This document shows positions 1-6,738 of a DNA stretch of 64,000 nt, one piece after another. Under the pieces are notes generated by a model. That model was not told the origin of the DNA. It did not search any database and saw only the letters and a program-made list of their open reading frames with translations. Source of the DNA: Limnobaculum zhutongyuii (GTDB lineage Bacteria; Pseudomonadota; Gammaproteobacteria; Enterobacterales; Enterobacteriaceae); assembly GCF_004295645.1 (NCBI RefSeq), contig NZ_CP034752.1, forward strand, positions 3,410,001-3,474,000, given 5' to 3'. The stretch's first letter is position 1; each line of letters starts with the position of its first letter. A program made the position numbers and the translations under genes.

Positions 1-474
1 CGCTGACTGAGGTAAACTTAACAATAATTGTTGACGCTCAAAGCGAAAATCGCTGCTGGCCTGAGGGATAGCCGTCAGATCGCCACAGGTACTGCCAGCA
101 ACGCCAATCTCAGGATATTTTTTAATTAATACACCCCAGTTATCCAAATCATCAACCGGAATACAGGGTTGTAGACTCTCGTTGCCCTGCGCATTTTTAA
201 TCATGCGAAATTCAACGTTACGCGTCTCCATCTTTTCATTATTGAGGTAGACATCCACCAGATAGGTACCCGGTATCTGCCCCCCCTTATTTTCAAATGC
301 TGACAGGTCAACGGCCTTTTGCCCCTGCGTACCCAGCTCCAACAGGGCAGGGTTGAAGTAATCCTGTGCCTGAGCATCTATCATTGTTCCTGCTGGCAAT
401 ACCAGTTGGGCAGCGATAAAACAGGCTATTTTGCTTAAACGCAGCCTGGTACTGCCACTTTTAGTATTCTTCAT
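1..474 (-). CDS. Fimbrial usher, N-terminal part (cut by window edge)
   Basis: Outer-membrane usher of a chaperone-usher fimbria (FimD/PapC family); it recruits chaperone-subunit complexes and forms the export pore. Only the first 158 codons are in the window. I see a signal peptide with hydrophobic stretch IACFIAAQLVLPAG, then QDYFNPALLELG and IPGTYLVDVYLNN, typical of the periplasmic N-terminal domain of ushers. The ATG at 474 has GGAG about ten bases upstream. It lies 66 bp downstream of the chaperone stop on the same strand, as expected in a fimbrial operon. The visible part is open with no lesion. Family is certain from motifs; the pilus type is not determinable here. Confidence 0.9.
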   Translation of the reverse strand, partial: MKNTKSGSTRLRLSKIACFIAAQLVLPAGTMIDAQAQDYFNPALLELGTQGQKAVDLSAFENKGGQIPGTYLVDVYLNNEKMETRNVEFRMIKNAQGNESLQPCIPVDDLDNWGVLIKKYPEIGVAGSTCGDLTAIPQASSDFRFERQQLLLSLPQSA

Positions 475-540
475 CCTTAATTGCTCCGTTGCCTGTGGAA
501 AGCTTTACTACTTCCCTTATCCCTGATGGGGTTATATTTA

Positions 541-1227
541 TTAACGTCCTGGTGAGTGCTCATCACCCACGCCGCCGTAGTCGGAAATAATTTTCCAGGT
601 CACGGAGCCAGATGCGCCTGCCGGTGCAGTAAAGGTGGCCTGGCTCATAGGCGCGACGTAGGTCACATCTTTCACTTCACGCCCCCCCACTTTCACCTGA
701 TTAAAGTTCATGTAGAACGGCGTCGGGTTGTTGACGGTCAGATGGTTACCCTGTTGGCTCCAGGTCAGCTTACTGGTGACATCTTCAGGAACGCCTTTTA
801 AATCCTGCGGGCGATAAATCAGCTTAATACGGGTTTTAACTGCGATTTGCAGAGTATTAGCCGCCCCATTTTTACTACCGGCCGGAATAGACTTAACGTT
901 AAGCCAGTAAAGAGACTCTCGATCTTCCGCCAAATCGCCACCGGTACGCACAATACGCAGCACGTTCTGCTGATTTCCCTCCAGGCGAAACAGCGGCGGG
1001 GTCACAATAAAGGGAGCTTTCTCAGCGCCACCACTTTGGGTCTCCGCCCAGGACTGGATGAGATAAGGGTTGGTATCCGTATTGCTGACGCTGAGTGAAG
1101 CCTCCTTTTTGCCACCGTTATAAATCAGACGGGTCCCACCAACGGTAACACCGCCAGTTTCAGCCGCCTAGGCCAGAGTGCCGCTCAACAACAGCGGAAT
1201 AAAAAAGGCTTTAAACCAGATATTCAT
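541..1227 (-). pseudogene. PapD-type fimbrial chaperone with premature amber codon
   Basis: Periplasmic chaperone that caps fimbrial subunits by donor-strand complementation. Reading from the ATG at 1227 gives a signal peptide (MNIWFKAFFIPLLLSGTLA), then TAG at 1170-1168, then in the same frame AAETGGVTVGGTRLIYNGG and a complete two-domain chaperone of about 228 codons. The conserved Arg (GTRLIYNG) and Lys (IKLIYRP) that bind the subunit carboxylate are present, as is NPTPFYMNF. The amber codon sits at the signal-peptidase position where CAG (Gln) would be normal. The next in-frame ATG (1005) would give a 154-residue protein lacking the signal peptide and the first strands, so it is not a credible chaperone. 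Unless an amber suppressor or sequence error applies, the gene is dead. Confidence 0.85.
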
Positions 1228-1242
1228 AAAAACTCAATACTC

Positions 1243-1273
1243 CAAAAAAGGCAGGCCAGCCAAAGCTGGCCTG
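1243..1273 (-). terminator. Hairpin plus T-run between subunit and chaperone genes
   Basis: On the minus strand a perfect 9-bp stem (CAGGCCAGC / GCTGGCCTG, loop TTTG) is followed by CC and six T residues. It looks like an intrinsic terminator or attenuator that would make the major subunit mRNA far more abundant than chaperone and usher mRNA, as is common in fimbrial operons. Confidence 0.8.
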
Positions 1274-1282
1274 TTAGAAAGA

Positions 1283-1311
1283 ACTTTCCGTTCCTTTCAG
1301 GAACGGAAAGT
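1283..1311 (-). other. 13-bp stem-loop just after the subunit stop codon
   Basis: ACTTTCCGTTCCT pairs perfectly with AGGAACGGAAAGT across a 3-base loop, 9 bp past the subunit stop. It has no T-run, so a role in protecting the 3' end of the subunit mRNA is more likely than termination. The role is inferred. Confidence 0.6.
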
Positions 1312-1320
1312 CACAACTGA

Positions 1321-1905
1321 TTAGTTGTAAACGATAGTGAAGTTACTGGTAGAGTTAGCTGGACCCGCTGTTACAGTCGCAGCAGTTGCATAGTAACGAG
1401 CAACGAAGTCAAGATTGTTGTCACCGGTAGCCAGTGAGTAAGCCGAAGAAGCGGTATGTAATGGAACTACAACATTCTTGCTATCAGTCAACTGAATGCC
1501 TACGTTAGTTGCCACACCGGTTTCCTGAGTCAGGGCCAGAATGGTATTCACGTTGCTGTCCGCAGTACCATCAAACTTCACTTTTGCAGAAGTGACGGTG
1601 GCCGGGCAGTTTTTCAGAGCAATCGTAAATTTGGTTGGTGCTGCAACATCACCTGCGTTTTTGAACGCTGTGTTGGCTACTGTACCCAGAGTAACAGTCA
1701 GCGGGTTGCTTATATCGTTAACCACTGTGCAAGGGTCTGCTGTAATGGCACCAACAAAGTTGATTTTACCATCAGCAGCAAATGCAGAAACAGCAGACAG
1801 AGAAGCAGTAGCGATCAGGGCAGCAACAATCAGATTTTTTTCATTTAACTCTTCCTTTATATTAAGATGCACACATCTATTTGATTTATATGCATTTATA
1901 TGCAT
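1321..1905 (-). CDS. Major fimbrial subunit (type 1 pilin family), start disrupted
   Basis: Type-1-like pilin: signal peptide core NLIVAALIATASLSAVSAFA, mature part from about ADGKINFVG, the two cysteines of the pilin disulfide (ADPCTVV, LKNCPA) and the C-terminal strand ending FTIVYN. The expected start is the ATG at 1844, preceded by AAGGAAGAG, but it is followed by seven A residues, giving ATG AAA AAA ATC TGA. One more A would give MKKNLIVAALI in frame. The open frame instead runs from an upstream ATG at 1905, itself behind AAGGA, and adds about 20 polar residues before the signal peptide. Either the extended form is made, or the frame is restored by slippage at the A tract, or the gene is off. 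It is the first gene downstream of the predicted phase switch. Confidence 0.85.
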   Translation of the reverse strand: MHINAYKSNRCVHLNIKEELNEKNLIVAALIATASLSAVSAFAADGKINFVGAITADPCTVVNDISNPLTVTLGTVANTAFKNAGDVAAPTKFTIALKNCPATVTSAKVKFDGTADSNVNTILALTQETGVATNVGIQLTDSKNVVVPLHTASSAYSLATGDNNLDFVARYYATAATVTAGPANSTSNFTIVYN

Positions 1906-1954
1906 ACATTCCTTGGGTTATCTGGTTAATAAGTGAACAACAAACTGTTCATTA

Positions 1955-1962
1955 TGTTCCAA
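1955..1962. repeat. Left inverted repeat of predicted switch (TGTTCCAA)
   Basis: Exact reverse complement of 2256-2263. It lies 111 bp upstream of the expected pilin start at 1844. It differs from the E. coli fimS repeat TTGGGGCCA but keeps TTGG and the trailing CA. Confidence 0.7.
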
Positions 1963-2216
1963 TTTGACCAGTTAAGTGTTTAGCTCTGAATTTATCTGAT
2001 GAGTTAGTATTTACTTTATTTTTTGACTGTTTTTTATCGAAAGGATGGTTTTTTATTTCAATTTTGTTTTTAACAAAAATGTGTTCTGATATTTTGTTTT
2101 TGTTAAAAAATGAAAGTATTTAGCAGGTAAACAGAAAGGATGATTCGCTGAAATATTCGTAGTAGGTTGATTTTAAATTGATAAATGATTTTTTGAATTC
2201 AGTGAAATAGCGGAGA

Positions 2217-2245
2217 TTGACAAGAAAAATATTAGTAATTAGTAT
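2217..2245 (+). promoter_or_regulatory. Sigma-70 promoter inside the switch, OFF orientation
   Basis: TTGACA at 2217-2222 and TAGTAT at 2240-2245 are spaced by exactly 17 bp. The predicted start near 2252 lies a few bases inside the right inverted repeat. As assembled it reads toward the 3' end of the adjacent recombinase gene and so makes antisense RNA to it. I found no comparable promoter near the left repeat reading toward the pilin gene. Confidence 0.7.
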
Positions 2246-2255
2246 AGCCGACAGT

Positions 2256-2263
2256 TTGGAACA
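2256..2263. repeat. Right inverted repeat of predicted switch (TTGGAACA)
   Basis: Exact reverse complement of 1955-1962; lies 65 bp from the recombinase stop codon. Confidence 0.7.
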
Positions 2264-2327
2264 ATTTGTCCATAGCGTTACAAACTCTTACACACCTTCT
2301 GAGTTAGCATTTCTCCTGTTAAATTAC

Positions 2328-2876
2328 TTACCAGGCCCGCAAAAATCGCTGAGCATTGGTTGCGGTATAAAGCACCGTATGCTGAATATTACGATGGCCA
2401 AGATAGTCCTGGATCAAACGCGTATCCATTCCTTTATCCGCCAATGCATAGCCACAGGCGTGACGCAGCATATGGGGATGAGCATTCACATCTAAACCTG
2501 CACGGCGGCCACAGTCACGCAAAATATCATAAATCCGCTGGCGCGATAGACGATTGCCTTTTTGCGATAAAAAAAGCCACTCTTTAGCGGTATGCCGGTG
2601 CCGGGCACGAACATTTAACCAAGCCGTTAGTGCATCACGTTCAAGCTCATATAAGGGATGAATAGTAGAAAGTCCATTCTTTAATCGACGGATAAATATT
2701 CGATTATGTGTCAGATCGATATCTGACAGCAGCCAACTGTTAATTTCACTAACCCGACATCCATGGATAAAACACATTCGGATTAAACAATAATCCCTTT
2801 CCGGATTAGAACCCTGCCGGGATACGTCCAACAGACGTTCAATCTCACTGGCGGTAAGATATTTGCGGTTTGTCAT
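2328..2876 (-). CDS. FimB/FimE-type tyrosine recombinase (adjacent to switch)
   Basis: Small (182 aa) tyrosine recombinase of the fim-switch type; it would cut and rejoin the inverted repeats next to the pilin promoter. The catalytic set is complete: Arg41 (HGCRVSE), His135 and Arg138 (HPHMLRH), His161 (LGHRN) and Tyr170 (HTVLYT), nearly the positions in E. coli FimE. I chose the ATG at 2876 (MTNRKYLTASEIERLL) because GAGG precedes it and the length then matches FimB/FimE; the frame is open to 2900. It lacks an N-terminal arm-binding domain, as usual for this family. Whether it favours ON or OFF cannot be read from sequence. Confidence 0.92.
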   Translation of the reverse strand: MTNRKYLTASEIERLLDVSRQGSNPERDYCLIRMCFIHGCRVSEINSWLLSDIDLTHNRIFIRRLKNGLSTIHPLYELERDALTAWLNVRARHRHTAKEWLFLSQKGNRLSRQRIYDILRDCGRRAGLDVNAHPHMLRHACGYALADKGMDTRLIQDYLGHRNIQHTVLYTATNAQRFLRAW

Positions 2877-3042
2877 AGAGACCTCTTCAAAAAATAACAA
2901 TATGAGCGCGTAAATATCCTTATTCTTATCAAGTAAAAATCATGCCTTATTACAGGCATAATTGTATTCCGTACTTCTTGAGTATATCTGTTGATTGGTA
3001 AAGGCGAACGATATTTCTGTAGCGAAGAGATGTGCGCTTATA

Positions 3043-3944
3043 TCAGTCTAAGTTAGATAAAAAATGAATTATCTTGTTCAACATCGCATTATTTTTCTCT
3101 GAATGATGAAGATAGGCATAAAGAGTAGTGGTATCGTTGATAAAGAAATCATATTCTACGGTTCGCAAATTGAACCGTTTACAAGCCCAAGACACTAATG
3201 TAGAAGGAATCACAGTAACCAGCTCTCTGGTTGAGACCTGAAGAAGTATAGTAATCATAGAGGAAGAGCGGAAGCGTTTAATAAAAAGGGGATCATCTAT
3301 ATGTTGAATATTGGATATTTCTTTACCAAATTTTTCATCCGGTGAAATTAAACCCAATTGTGATTCTTGTTTATATTGCTCTTCAGTTATTCGTTGTTTA
3401 ATTCGAGGGTGATCATTTTACATACTATCGCCCAGCCAGTATGAAAAAGTTGGTAACTCAGCAGCGAGCCATCTTTTGGTAGAACCATTCCAATATCAAT
3501 ATCAACCTGTTTTCGGCGTAAATGTTCTATTCGCGTAGAGGGACCTCGGGGCATTGAAAATATATCCCAGCTACTCCTCTCACAAAATTCAGGATCATCA
3601 AAAAATTTGTCCGACAGAAGTAAATCTAACAATGGTAGGGTGACAATACGCAATTTTGATGGTGATGTAAGTTGTAATATGCTGTTCTGGAATTTATCAG
3701 CCTCATCAAAAAGGCTTAGCGCTGGACGATAATATTTGTACAACTCCAGGGCCAGTGCAGTTGGCTGCATCCCATTCCCCTGTCTGAATAACAATATATT
3801 ATTATGATGCTTACGCAACTTATTTAGTCCGGTACTTATTGTCGATATGTTGGTCTTTAGACTTCCCGCCGCCGCAGACACTGAACCGGTATCAATAATC
3901 TCACAAAGGATGCGAGCAAGGTTGAGATCCAACGTTGATTGCAT
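3043..3944 (-). pseudogene. LysR-family regulator split by a one-base frameshift
   Basis: The N-terminal part (3944 to about 3417) has a LysR-type winged helix (NLARILCEIIDTGSVSAAAG, then LFRQGNGMQPTALA) and the start of an effector domain ending TGWAIVCK. It then goes out of frame and stops at 3387. Adding one A to the AAAA run at 3416-3419 restores CKNDHPRIKQRITEEQY and joins to QESQLGLISPDEK and the remaining C-terminal part, for a total of about 300 aa, the normal LysR length. Thus 3043-3357 is not a separate gene but the displaced 3' half. It lies between the two recombinase genes and probably regulated one of them or the fimbriae; that role is inferred. The truncated product could still bind DNA. 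Confidence 0.8.
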
Positions 3945-4113
3945 ATTTCACCTCAACCAAATGCATATAGTTGAAGCATAGTTGATTGTTTCAAAAACGC
4001 TTTCTTATTTTCAGAAAGTGAGTTTTCACCATCGAGGATATCCTTAGCCCGGTTACCCCTGTAGATTGCAACACGTTCCCGGTTCACATTAAAAACCTTT
4101 ATGAGAGTGAAAA

Positions 4114-4668
4114 ATGTCACAGAGAAAATATCTTAGTGCTAATGAAGTAGAAGCTATGATTAATGCCGTTCCTAGGGGTACAAATTATCATCGCGATCGC
4201 TGTTTAATTATGATGTGTTATTTTCATGGACTACGTGCCAGCGAGTTATGTCATTTGAAAATTACCGATATTCAAGGCGAACACATTTTCATTTCTCGCC
4301 TGAAAAGAGGTTTATCAACCACCCATCCTTTACAGAAATGCGAACAGGAAGCCATCAGCCAATGGCTGAAAAGCCGAAAAACATGGCTGAATAGTGATAC
4401 CCAGTGGCTGTTTTTATCCCAGCATGGTAACCCATTATCCCGCCAACAGTTTTATGAATTAATCAAGAAGTATGGCATTGCGGCAAAGCTGGATATTAAA
4501 GCGCATCCCCATATGTTACGTCATGCCTGTGGTTTCTCTTTAGCTGATGCAGGAAAGGATACACGTTTAATACAGGACTATCTCGGTCATCGTAATATTC
4601 AGCATACGGTGCTGTATACCGCCACCAATAGCGCCCGATTTAACAGTATTCAATTTAACGTAAATTAA
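4114..4668 (+). CDS. Second FimB/FimE-type tyrosine recombinase
   Basis: A 184-aa paralogue of the recombinase at 2328-2876, on the opposite strand. Catalytic residues are complete: Arg41 (HGLRASE), His133 and Arg136 (HPHMLRH), His159 (LGHRN) and Tyr168 (HTVLYT). GAG lies upstream of the ATG at 4114. The last third is almost identical to its partner, including 26 identical bases (4588-4613 against the reverse complement of 2371-2396). By analogy with FimB and FimE the two may have different direction preferences on the same switch. It reads divergently from the broken LysR gene across a 169-bp gap. Confidence 0.92.
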   Translation: MSQRKYLSANEVEAMINAVPRGTNYHRDRCLIMMCYFHGLRASELCHLKITDIQGEHIFISRLKRGLSTTHPLQKCEQEAISQWLKSRKTWLNSDTQWLFLSQHGNPLSRQQFYELIKKYGIAAKLDIKAHPHMLRHACGFSLADAGKDTRLIQDYLGHRNIQHTVLYTATNSARFNSIQFNVN

Positions 4669-4974
4669 TAATATTTTAGAGCTGATGGTAAATATAAAGT
4701 AATAACAACATTGATAGTATTAACAAAAAAGTATTATCAACCCGCATAACCGTTAAACCATATTGTTAACTATGAGGTAAATATATCCGGCCGGATTTAT
4801 ATCATAGTAAAATCAACAAGTAACATTCATGGCATACACTAAATCCTGAAAAGTAATAAAATTCAGCATTTACTTAACCTCCCAAAATAATTACCATAAA
4901 ACACATTGATTTAAATGGATAATGTCAAATAATTCATTACTGAATGGTTTTACATTGGTATTATATAAGGGAAT
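4669..4974. other. Intergenic, nothing recognised
   Basis: AT-rich, 306 bp. It must carry the promoter of the downstream lipoprotein gene, whose ribosome binding site AAGGGA lies just before 4975. I see no inverted repeat matching the fimbrial switch and no open frame of interest. Confidence 0.5.
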
Positions 4975-6003
4975 ATGATGAAAAAAGTAGGTAAAGCATT
5001 ACTGCTCGGCACTTTAGTTATTAACGCGGCATTACTGGCAGGTTGTGATGACAAGCCAGAGGCACCTAAAGCGTCCCCCACCGCGCCAACCACTCAAAAC
5101 TCAGCGTCTGCCAGAAAATCTGCTGCGCCTGAAGCCAATAATTCAGAAGCAAAAAAACCAGCCATCAGCGATGAAAAAGCGGCTTATAAGCTGTCTGAAA
5201 AAGTCTCTTATTACGTAAAAGCCACTAATGCTTATGGTGGTGGCGTTCTTGATGGCACCTCTTCCTGGCCTGACAAAGAGAAAAAAGTAAAAGCCGGTAT
5301 TGATAAAAAAGATTATCGGGTTATCGAATCCTGGCTCTATTTCAGCTCTCGTCCTTACAGCAGCTTAAGCAATAACCTGAAAAAAGCGCTGAAAGTGACT
5401 GAAGTGAATATTGACAATATCGACTCTAAAGCTGAAGCCATTGTCGCCTCTATTGATAAGCTGCTTCCGGTATGGGAAGAGTTAGAAAAATACAACAAAA
5501 TGAAAAAGTATGAAGATGACAACGGTGCTAAAGGTAAAGAGCTGATGGAAGTCTTCACGCCTGCATTTAATCAGGTGAATGCTCAATACAAAGCGCTGGA
5601 AGCGGAAATTCGCGTTGCCAGCGAAGAGATGAAACAAAAGCGTATCGAAAACTATAAACAAGAAGGTCGTTTGCTGGAGCTGTACACCGAAGAATCTCTG
5701 GAACTGGCCCGTTCTATCGTAGGGCAATTCTCCAGCCTTAAAGATTATAAAGATAAGGCTAAAATTGAGCAGGCAAACAAGTATCTGGCAGAGCTGGAAG
5801 AGAAATTAGAGCTGCAAACTGCTGAATACAACAAAGCAAAAGAAGAAGGTAAAAAAGTTGACTCCGGCTACTCCCGCGTTAACGACCGACTGGTTAAGTT
5901 TGTTGGTACCTATCGTGATGCCAGAAAGAAACCAGGCTCTTATGCTAATAATCTGGTGAAAGACTTTAACAGTGCTATCGATACTTATAACAGTATTCGT
6001 TGA
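4975..6003 (+). CDS. YiiG-like DUF3829 lipoprotein
   Basis: The N-terminus MMKKVGKALLLGTLVINAALLAGC is a lipoprotein signal with lipobox LAGC; Asp follows the cysteine (CDDKPEAP), an inner-membrane retention signal in E. coli. An Ala/Pro/Ser-rich linker (about residues 28-65) precedes an alpha-helical Lys/Glu-rich domain to residue 342, ending SAIDTYNSIR. Length and arrangement match E. coli YiiG, a DUF3829 lipoprotein of unknown function. ATG at 4975 or 4978 both fit the AAGGGA site. It is monocistronic, with a strong terminator 60 bp downstream. I know of no biochemical role. Confidence 0.8.
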   Translation: MMKKVGKALLLGTLVINAALLAGCDDKPEAPKASPTAPTTQNSASARKSAAPEANNSEAKKPAISDEKAAYKLSEKVSYYVKATNAYGGGVLDGTSSWPDKEKKVKAGIDKKDYRVIESWLYFSSRPYSSLSNNLKKALKVTEVNIDNIDSKAEAIVASIDKLLPVWEELEKYNKMKKYEDDNGAKGKELMEVFTPAFNQVNAQYKALEAEIRVASEEMKQKRIENYKQEGRLLELYTEESLELARSIVGQFSSLKDYKDKAKIEQANKYLAELEEKLELQTAEYNKAKEEGKKVDSGYSRVNDRLVKFVGTYRDARKKPGSYANNLVKDFNSAIDTYNSIR

Positions 6004-6063
6004 TGGTTGGCTGAACATAAGATTACAGAGGTTTTGCCGCTAAAAAAGCCTCTATTCAGATAA

Positions 6064-6107
6064 CCCCGTTCACTTAATATTGCCTGAGTGGACGGGGTTT
6101 TATTTTT
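6064..6107 (+). terminator. Intrinsic terminator after the DUF3829 lipoprotein
   Basis: CCCCGTTCACT pairs with AGTGGACGGGG (10 of 11) and is followed by TTTTATTTTT. A smaller stem AGAGG/CCTCT lies just before it at 6027-6052. Confidence 0.85.
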
Positions 6108-6738
6108 AAAGCTTGTCATTCAGATTGTATTATTGCCCGTGTCGACAGGCTAAAGAACTTCCCGAACTCAGTAAACAGCATCGAATCTCAAGTACATATC
6201 CCGCTCTACATCATCCATTGGGTACGAACAGGTATCGTGGAAAGACGACAAATTGATAGCCACCAAACTAAAGGCGGCTATAGCCAGTTTCGGCCAAAAG
6301 CACCGTACCCAATAAACCTCAATCGGTTTTTCAGCTATCCGTACGATTATCCATACCACCAATGTCATCGCATCAGCGGATTGCATGATTCAATAGATGG
6401 CGAGCTATTTTGTTACCGAATCCGGCGACCTTTTGAGTAACCACCGTTAACCGATGGCAGTTTCAATAAATTATTTATCACATCCATTATTGATTAACTT
6501 ATTAATAATACCGGTAGTATATCTTATTTTCATCATACAAATAACCACTAAAGTGTTGCTATAGTATTTTATTTATTGATCAAAATCATTACAAATTAAG
6601 ATTATCTAGTTTTGAAAACCATTATAAATTATTATGCCGGCGATTTTAATAATAAACTTAAATGAGTTGTTATTTATTTTATTAAAAATACCATTCATTT
6701 ATTTAATAACGCTTCGTAATTAATAGTAAGGATACGTT
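6108..6738. other. Long intergenic stretch, no recognised gene
   Basis: Positions 6130-6440 have more even base composition than the rest and contain unremarkable short frames on both strands that I do not recognise; a decayed gene is possible. Positions 6450-6738 are very AT-rich and should hold the promoter of the autotransporter gene; AAGGATAC lies before its ATG at 6739. Confidence 0.4.

Larger units (their letters stand above)
1955..2263. promoter_or_regulatory. Predicted fimS-like invertible promoter element (309 bp)
   Basis: The gap between pilin gene and recombinase gene contains the perfect inverted repeat TGTTCCAA (1955-1962) and TTGGAACA (2256-2263). The outer span of 309 bp is close to the 314 bp of E. 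coli fimS, whose 9-bp repeats are inverted by FimB and FimE. A TTGACA-N17-TAGTAT promoter lies just inside the right repeat and points right, away from the pilin gene. After inversion its start site would be near 1966 reading into the pilin gene. The similar segments CAATTTGACC and CAATTTGTCC beside the repeats could be recombinase half sites. Repeat, spacing and promoter are seen; inversion is inferred. Confidence 0.75.

Noticed and set aside
541..1005. 154-aa ORF as an independent chaperone gene
   Set aside because: It lacks the signal peptide and first strands; the same frame continues upstream through a TAG to a proper start at 1227.
2023..2051. Second promoter (TTGACT) in the invertible element
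   Set aside because: No acceptable -10 hexamer at 16-18 bp spacing.
3043..3357. Separate 104-aa gene
   Set aside because: It starts at TTG and is the displaced 3' part of the LysR gene; one added base at 3416-3419 joins the two.
6168..6440. Opposed short ORFs between lipoprotein and autotransporter
   Set aside because: Neither has a ribosome binding site or recognisable motif; a gene relic cannot be excluded but is not supported.
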